DNA from: Mytilus galloprovincialis
Lineage: Eukaryota > Mollusca > Bivalvia > Mytilida > Mytilidae
Direction: 5' to 3'
Assembly (NCBI RefSeq): GCF_965363235.1
Contig: NC_134839.1
Span: 94,073,743-94,137,742 of the forward strand
Length of the DNA: 64,000 bases
Part shown: piece after piece, positions 60,061 through 64,000 of the stretch
Numbering within the stretch: the first letter of the stretch is position 1
Layout: each line of letters begins with the position of its first letter
Translations under genes and position numbers: made by a program
Notes under the pieces: model-generated
What the model was told of the DNA's origin: nothing
What the model saw: only the letters and a program-made list of their open reading frames with translations
The model's database searches: none

Positions 60061-60096
60061 TGTCGAGCCTGCAACTTTTGTTGCAGAAAGCTCGAC
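60061..60096. other. Nested hairpin inside the 2-kb element
   Basis: gtcgagcctgcaac-tttt-gttgcagaaagctcgac forms two stacked stems (CTGCAAC/GTTGCAG within GTCGAG/CTCGAC). Confidence 0.75.
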
Positions 60097-60239
60097 ATAG
60101 GGATAGTGATCCGGCGGCGGCTACGGCGGCGGTGTTAGCTCACTTCTTAAAAGCTTTATATTTCAGAAGGTGGAAGACCTGGATGCTTCATACTTTGTAT
60201 ATAGATGCTTCATGTTATGAAGTTTCCGTCAGTCACATG

Positions 60240-61030
60240 TCCAATGTCCTTGACCTCATTTTCATGGTTCAGTGACCACTTGAAAAAAAAGTTCAAATAT
60301 TTTGTAATGTTGAATTCTCTCTTATTTTAAGTAATAGGATAACTATATTTGGTATGTGCGTACCTTGCAAGGTCCTTATGTCTGTCAGACAGTTTTCACT
60401 TGACCTCGACCTCATTTCATGGATCAGTGATCAAGGTTAAGTTTTGGTGGTCAAGTCCATATCTCAGATACTATAAGCAATAGGGCTAGTATATTCGGTG
60501 TATGGAAGGACTGTAAGGTGTACATGTCCAACTGGCAGGTGTCATCTGACCTTGACCTCATTTTCATGGTTCAGTGGTTATAGTTAAATTTTTGAGTTTT
60601 GGTCTGTTTTTCTCATACTATATGCAATAGGTCTACTATATTTGTTGTATGGAATGATGGTAAGGTGTTCATGTCTAGCGGGCAGATGTCATCTGACCTT
60701 GACCTCATTTTCATGGTTCAGTGGTCAAAGTTAAGTTTTTGAGTTTTGGTCTTTTTATCTAATACTGTATGCCATAGGTCAACTATATTTGGTGTATGGA
60801 AATATTTTATGATCTTTATGTCAGTCGCGCAGGTTTTATTTGACGGTGACCTCATTTTCACGGTTCATTGCACAGTGTTAAGTTTTTGTGTTTTGGTCTA
60901 TTTTTCTTAAACTATAAGTAATGTGTCAACTATATATGTTGTATAGAAGCATTGTTAGCTGTACCTGTCTGCCTGGCATGGTTCATCTGACCTGGACCTC
61001 TTTTTCAAGGTTCATTGGTCTTTGTTTAGT
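60240..61030 (+). repeat. Tandem repeat, ~147-bp period, about five copies
   Basis: tgaccttgacctcattttca with tggttcagtgg, aagttaagtttttgagtttt and caactatatttggtgtatgg recurs near 60400, 60548, 60696, 60841 and 60988. Copies diverge more toward the right end. It forms the core of the 59603-61652 element. Confidence 0.85.
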
Positions 61031-61916
61031 TATCTTGGTTAATGTTAAGTTTATGTGACAGTTGTAATAAAGCTTAGCTTTATACTTAGGACTATCAACA
61101 TAATATCAATGATTAGTATAGAAGGCGAGACATTTCAGCGTGTGCACTCTTGTGAAATTTTGGTGTAAACACGAAGGTCAAAACAATGTGGCTATGTTCT
61201 CATGGATAGCTTTTGTTATATGAATTAATTAGGAACTGAAATTGTCAACATTGTTTAAATTGCACACTAATTGTTTTTATCAGGATTATTTATGATCTGT
61301 TAACCTTTGACACGTTCTTTTCTTAGTGGTCAAGTAAAGTGTCGGCCACTTTAATTTTCGACTATTTCTGGTTTATTTTCAACACTTATATATTGACAAT
61401 TTATTAATATTTTTTCGTAAATAATATCTATTTTTGCATATAAACTAATTAATCTAATAATTATTCTTTATTTCAAATCCACCAATTTTAACAGTTTTCT
61501 ATCTGCTGACTTGTTTACATATACCTAATGCTAATTTACTACGTGACACGATAAGCTGTCAATCAAAACCTAAAATCAACAATCTTGCTATCAGGGCATT
61601 GAAATCTCAACAGATCGATCAGTTTCCAGTCCCGTTAGTATAATAGTCCCAGATGCAGGTGTTCAGAACACTTTAGTGCAACAACATTCAGGCCATAAAA
61701 GCCTTAGTTCTATAAACAATTACTCTAGCGCTTCGTTTCAACAACAAAAAGATATGTCAAAGGTGCTATGTACATTCACTTCAAACCAAGATAGTACTAC
61801 AAATATGAATCAGAATACTATTCAACCAGGTGATAGTACTACTAACTTGAATAATGTTGATACAATTCCTGATGATGATGATGACTACATGGTTTTAGTA
61901 AGAGCATCGCAAGAAA

Positions 61917-63011
61917 CAGTGGCGGATCCAAAAAAAAAATTGGGGGTGGTCCCAAATGAATATTGAATGGTATGAAAAAGGTTAAAAAATACCTTCGACA
62001 TTATGGAAGATCATGAATTTGGACAACACCATGCAATGCACATATTCCTAGGTTTGGATGATAAAACACCTAAATCATCTGATCCAAATAAGAGGCAATA
62101 GATGCAAAAGCAGCCATGTAAAGAAGGTGAATATACAAGGCCTACATATCTTTCCAAGGAAGTACTGTTACGGCCCCCATACTTGGTAACTGGAAATACA
62201 AATGGTTTATTTGGAATGAAATGATTCCGAAGAAGTTGATATTTCTGTTCATCACTGAGTTGCTTTTTATATGAAAAATTACCAACATCATTTTTAGTAG
62301 AAAACTGCAATGGCTGAGCGTGTGAACATGAAGGTTTAACAATTGTATCCAAAAGTGACTCCTCAGATGAGCTCCCTCGACTATTACAAACGCCATCTAG
62401 ATTTGAATTGTGACGTTTTCTAGGCTGAATATTGTCATCTTGCTCCAAATTGCGTTTGGGACTAGGGCAGCTTGACGACCTAAAATATATAGTAGGTCAG
62501 TCAGTCGTGCTTAAACATTTAAAGTTTTTAGGAAGGAAAAGGGAGGGGGAAAGGGGGGGGGGGGGGGGTCAAAGAGATAAATAAACAAATTTAATTTAAT
62601 TCATTCATAATGATTATTTTTTCAAAATGTACATACTTAGTAAATGAAATTTAAAACAGAGACTCCGTTAGTTGGACAATGCAATTATATATGGAAATTT
62701 TACTTTAAAATACAAAAATAATTTGTATTTACCTTTTAAAATAAGAAGCCAACTTCTTCATATTGACAAGCTGTTTTGACAATTTAATTACATCATGTAA
62801 ACAGGTGAAACGCATTGATCTGTATAATTTCTTTGTGACACCTCCAGGTATCCAGGTAATCCATAACCAATTAGTGCGATGAAGGGATTAATCTTAAGTG
62901 TAAATTTGTTAATTAGCTAGTTATTGAAAAAATAAACACTTTAAAAAAATTTGAGGTTCGTCATCGGGGTGGTCTGGTGCGCCGTGGGACCAACCCCTGG
63001 ATCCGCCACTG
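61917..63011 (-). mobile_element. hAT-like element (1.1 kb), 5-bp target duplication AGAAA
   Basis: Ends CAGTGGCGGATCCA and TGGATCCGCCACTG are inverted copies. AGAAA flanks it (61912-61916, 63012-63016). The same ends bound the 146-bp element at 4954-5099. The minus strand carries a hAT-type N-terminal zinc-finger fragment (62011-62448); most of the transposase is missing, so it is a deletion derivative. A G-run lies at about 62548-62569. hAT subgroups with 5-bp duplications are known. Confidence 0.8.
62011..62448 (-). pseudogene. hAT transposase N-terminal fragment (ZMYM1-like, TTF-type zinc finger)
   Basis: The frame reads KKQLSDEQKYQLLRNHFIPN, FVFPVTKYGGRN, LERYVGLVYSPSLHGCFCIY and CLLFG. 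This resembles the TTF-type zinc finger at the N-terminus of hAT transposases and ZMYM1-like proteins (YPWLxYS...C..C..F). After CLLFG the resemblance is lost. The DDE catalytic and dimerisation regions are absent, so it cannot move itself. Confidence 0.65.
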
Positions 63012-63149
63012 AGAAATGATTAGAAAACACACTGCTTGACATAGAAAACTTCGAAAATTATGAAGTTCTTGATATTCATAATGATATACATGTAGATAAT
63101 TGCAAGAAATCTAGCAACTTAGATCAGAAAAACACTGATATTATAAAAA

Positions 63150-63312
63150 AGATGTGGTATGATTGCCAATGAGACAACTATCCACAAAAGACCAAAATGA
63201 CACAGACATTAACAACTATAGGATTACGGCCTTCAACAATGAGCAAAGCCCATACTGCATAGTCAGCTATAATAGGCCCCGATAAGACAATGTAAAACAA
63301 TTCAAACAAGAA
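63150..63312 (+). repeat. Dispersed repeat copy
   Basis: gatgtggtatgattgccaat, gacaactatccacaaaagac, aatgacacagacattaacaa, caatgagcaaagcccatact, gcatagtcagctataatagg. Same family as 17636-17830 and, by memory, one of the most frequent repeats of mussel genomes. Confidence 0.8.
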
Positions 63313-63719
63313 AACTGATATGTCTGTCCGTATGTCTGAGAATTATTCCGTGCCGTCCATTCTCCAAGGTGCTACTGTAAAGGGGAATGTTATAATTAAC
63401 TATGGAAATCCCATTGAGGAAAAAGAAAATTATCAGAGACAAACCCAGAAAAAAAGGAAATGGGTCATTTATGACAGTAGTCATTCTGACTAAATTGTTT
63501 ATATTCTATATTCTTGTTATTAAATTGTTGATTTATTGTTATTTTTTTTATTATTTATTTACAGGTTTTTTTCAAAATGTGTTTTATACAGTACAACCAT
63601 ATTACTAAAGGAGGATAAAAAGAACTCATTGAAATAGTACCATACAAAACTCAAACAAATAACAAAAATATACAATAAACAAAATATTTCTATGGGCAAC
63701 AGTACCTAAATTGTATGGT

Positions 63720-63845
63720 AACCAAGGTGCTTCGGATGGATAAGTAATTCCTATTTATGATAAAGCTTATACAACATGGCAAACAAAAATCCGAAGGTAA
63801 TTCCTGTCCAGGTGCTCTGGATTAGTAAGCAATTCCTTTATACTC
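63720..63845. repeat. Short degenerate minisatellite
   Basis: aaggtgcttcggatggataa-gtaattcct and caggtgctctggattagtaa-gcaattcct: two diverged copies about 100 bp apart, related in style to 16945-17312. Confidence 0.5.
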
Positions 63846-63870
63846 TCCTGTTTAAATATATGATCAAGCG

Positions 63871-63951
63871 AATAATACATGGCAAAATCCGTATTACATG
63901 CCGTATCATCCAGAGATACAGCATGTGATACGGATTTTGCCATGTATTATT
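63871..63951. other. Strong hairpin with 37-bp arms
   Basis: aataatacatggcaaaatcc-gtattacatgccgtatc (63871-63907) is inverted at 63915-63951 with two mismatches and a 7-base loop (atccaga). It is a near-perfect cruciform-forming sequence, possibly a very small MITE. Confidence 0.85.
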
Positions 63952-64000
63952 CTCTATGCATGCTATAAGGTTATGAACACACATGGTCCTCCATCCTGTT

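Larger units (their letters stand above)
59603..61652. mobile_element. 2.05-kb non-autonomous element with perfect 33-bp inverted ends
   Basis: The first 33 bases (CTGGGACTATTATACTAACG onward, 59603-59635) are exactly inverted at 61620-61652. ATGCAG flanks it (59596-59601 and 61653-61658), a likely 6-bp target duplication. The insertion splits the Crypton catalytic region between LIHA and GVQNTLVQQHSGH. Inside are a perfect hairpin (60061-60095), a GGC-rich patch and five tandem ~147-bp repeats. No transposase. The layout (short ends, tandem core) recalls the bivalve pearl-type elements and their ~160-bp satellite-like cores; that link is from memory. Confidence 0.8.
57420..63130 (+). pseudogene. 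Crypton-type / DUF3504 tyrosine-recombinase-like pseudogene, interrupted by two elements
   Basis: Segments in order: 57420-57966 (TNSDVNKLKTWLSDQNE, EIPPQELDLLLARFF, DYEPDTLKSIQGSINRHL, then in another frame GKGNKPKKAEPLTKEEID and LLGAG before a GT). After an AG at 58551 comes NPRALTNTVFLNN, RSRLEHQNLRWG, DFTERATKTRSGATSDARAF. After an AG at 59347 comes DPRCPVSLYLMYAEKRPEKM, DEWFINQPMGKNTLSNIIKS and HSARKTGITTL. From about 61659 comes VQQHSGHKSLSSINNYSSAS. HSARK, SGHK and the NNYS tyrosine correspond to the R/H-H-Y catalytic pattern of tyrosine recombinases. Breaks: an early frame break with stop at 57864-57866, one-base indels in homopolymers near 58590 and 58630, and insertions at 59603-61652 and 61917-63011. 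Coding resumes after 63017 (NFENYEVLDIHNDIHVDN). It is either a dead Crypton copy or a dead copy of a Crypton-derived gene. Confidence 0.75.

Overview
The window looks like nuclear DNA from a bivalve mollusc, most likely a mussel close to Mytilus. The genes are split by introns with GT/AG sites and spread thinly in very AT-rich DNA. Most of the intergenic and intronic sequence consists of small nested mobile elements, foldback repeats and minisatellites, several of which I recognise from memory as mussel-type repeats. There are no bacterial-style operons, CRISPR arrays or rRNA genes. Species assignment is inference.

Five host genes can be followed exon by exon; all but small parts of them escape a simple ORF view. 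(1) 347-490 (+) is the last exon of a globin. (2) 805-3422 (-) is a complete four-exon gene for a small secreted protein with two thyroglobulin type-1 domains. (3) 19864-22559 (+) is a complete four-exon globin, paralogous to (1), with introns at the classic B12.2 and G7.0 positions. (4) 29389-35066 (-) is a seven-coding-exon gene for a 489-residue uncharacterised protein of a type expanded in bivalves, perhaps HEPN-like. (5) 46233-57141 (+) holds eleven consecutive exons of a class III CoA-transferase, SUGCT (succinyl-CoA:glutarate CoA-transferase). Its first exon and its C-terminal exons are not visible here.

Mobile DNA fills the rest. 7971-11799 is a composite element whose long inverted ends are built from 21-bp minisatellite arrays and which encloses a broken integrase-core relic. 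18.9-19.6 kb is a tandem duplication containing long palindromes. 33.6-40.1 kb holds a cluster of retrozyme-like units carrying hammerhead ribozyme cores. 40.1-43.3 kb holds broken reverse-transcriptase and LINE remains. 44460-45683 is a Mutator-like non-autonomous element. The SUGCT introns contain several foldback/MITE insertions.

57.4-63.1 kb, beyond the last visible SUGCT exon and probably inside its next intron, is a Crypton-type (DUF3504 tyrosine-recombinase-like) pseudogene. It has been interrupted first by a 2.05-kb element with perfect 33-bp inverted ends and a ~147-bp tandem-repeat core, and again by a 1.1-kb hAT-like element whose short relative sits at 4954-5099. The right edge ends in a strong hairpin.
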